From the NCBI GenBank assembly GCA_963596005.1, contig CAVBJF010000007.1, forward strand, positions 1-15,373: a stretch of 15,373 nucleotides of DNA. Direction: 5' to 3'. The notes beneath the pieces are model-generated. The model did no database searches. It saw nothing but the letters and a program-made list of their open reading frames with translations, and had not been told where the DNA came from. Made by a program: the position numbers and the translations under genes. Of this stretch, positions 15,174 to 15,373 are shown piece by piece. This DNA comes from Gallibacter pasteurianus_A (GTDB taxonomy: Bacteria > Bacillota > Clostridia > Peptostreptococcales > Anaerovoracaceae). The stretch's first letter is position 1. Each line of letters begins with the position of its first letter.

Positions 15174-15182
15174 ATTGTACCA
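15174..15182 (-). promoter_or_regulatory. Extended -10 promoter of the exonuclease-proA operon
   Basis: On the minus strand the sequence reads TGGTACAAT, a TGn extended -10 with hexamer TACAAT (complement of 15174-15179). No good -35 is found at a 16-18 base spacing. Only six bases separate the hexamer from the ATG at 15167, so the transcript would begin at or very near the start codon. Confidence 0.5.
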
Positions 15183-15244
15183 TATAAATAAAACCTATAA
15201 CAGAAAAAGAAAACATAAAAAACCCAAAAAACAAAATTTAAGTG

Positions 15245-15273
15245 TTGCAATCTAAACCTAGATATTATATAAT
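15245..15273 (+). promoter_or_regulatory. Promoter of the right-edge reading frame
   Basis: TTGCAA (15245-15250), a 17-base spacer and a consensus TATAAT (15268-15273) are preceded by A-rich tracts (15202-15238) that could act as an UP element. Predicted transcription starts near 15280, leaving a leader of about 57 bases to the GTG at 15337. Confidence 0.72.
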
Positions 15274-15293
15274 CAAAATATATAAAACAAACA

Positions 15294-15308
15294 AGGTATA
15301 GTATACTT
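15294..15308. promoter_or_regulatory. Small palindrome in the leader, possible operator
   Basis: The sequence AGGTATA-G-TATACTT is an odd-centred palindrome with seven paired positions (one wobble), placed just downstream of the predicted start of transcription. It could be a repressor site, but in AT-rich DNA such a palindrome may be chance. Confidence 0.25.
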
Positions 15309-15336
15309 AAAAATATTTACAAAGGGGTTGGAAAAG

Positions 15337-15373
15337 GTGAAAATCACTAGCAAGCAAGCAAGCAAGCAAGCAA
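15337..15373 (+). CDS. 5' end of an unidentified reading frame entering a tetranucleotide repeat (partial)
   Basis: A GTG at 15337 has AAAGGGG (15321-15327) nine bases upstream and a strong promoter before that. The frame reads V-K-I-T and then enters the AGCA repeat, coding Ser-Lys-Gln-Ala units, and stays open to the window edge. A TTG at 15328 is in the same frame but abuts the ribosome site. The product cannot be identified from 12 codons. The main support is the promoter and ribosome site; the frame itself is too short to prove coding. Confidence 0.4.
   Translation, partial: MKITSKQASKQA
15349..15373 (+). repeat. AGCA tetranucleotide tandem repeat, six or more copies, cut by the window edge
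   Basis: Six perfect AGCA units plus one base run uninterrupted to the last base. Because the unit length is not a multiple of three, gain or loss of a copy would change the downstream reading frame. The total copy number is unknown because the array is truncated. Confidence 0.95.

Noticed and set aside
15349..15373. The AGCA array as the start of a CRISPR
   Set aside because: The unit is four bases with no spacers; CRISPR repeats are about 23-40 bases separated by unique spacers.

Overview
The window looks like a stretch of chromosome from a low-GC Gram-positive anaerobe, most likely a member of the Clostridia. The evidence is an AT-rich sequence, strong GGAGG-type ribosome binding sites, the long fused single-chain PurL, and a set of purine enzymes with clostridial-type sequence variants. 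I cannot name the genus. The left edge cuts through a 5S rRNA gene and the right edge stops inside a tetranucleotide repeat. Both are typical assembly break points, so this may be a whole contig.

Region 1 (1-427) is the tail of an rRNA operon: the 3' end of 5S rRNA, tRNA-Glu(UUC), tRNA-Leu(UAG) and an intrinsic terminator. A separate promoter follows, with tRNA-Leu(CAG).

Region 2 (428-11921) is one plus-strand de novo purine operon. A strong promoter drives a leader holding a ZTP/ZMP (pfl-type) riboswitch, whose conserved 3' GGGC is also the foot of an intrinsic terminator. The genes follow in the order purE, purC, purF, purM, purN, an archaeal-type IMP cyclohydrolase (purO family), a stand-alone AICAR formyltransferase, purD and purL, with gaps of 55 bases or less. 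Together they cover most steps from PRPP to IMP; purB is not in the window and neither is purK. The operon's sensed metabolite, ZMP (AICAR), is the substrate of its own formyltransferase. That step and the PurN step both consume 10-formyl-tetrahydrofolate, so the riboswitch closes a feedback loop on folate status. Two features depart from the textbook pathway. The usual bifunctional PurH is replaced by two separate proteins of different families. PurF keeps its PRPP site and iron-sulfur cysteines but has lost every recognisable glutaminase catalytic residue, including the N-terminal cysteine.

Region 3 (11922-15167) is a convergent minus-strand operon: a DEDD-type exonuclease (RNase H-like, YprB-like), proA and a D-2-hydroxyacid dehydrogenase. 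It ends at a hairpin terminator lying against the purL stop codon. Its promoter is an extended -10 so close to the first ATG that the transcript may be leaderless.

Region 4 (15168-15373) is a divergent intergenic region with a near-consensus plus-strand promoter. It leads to a reading frame that runs straight into at least six AGCA repeats, a possible phase-variable gene cut off by the window edge.
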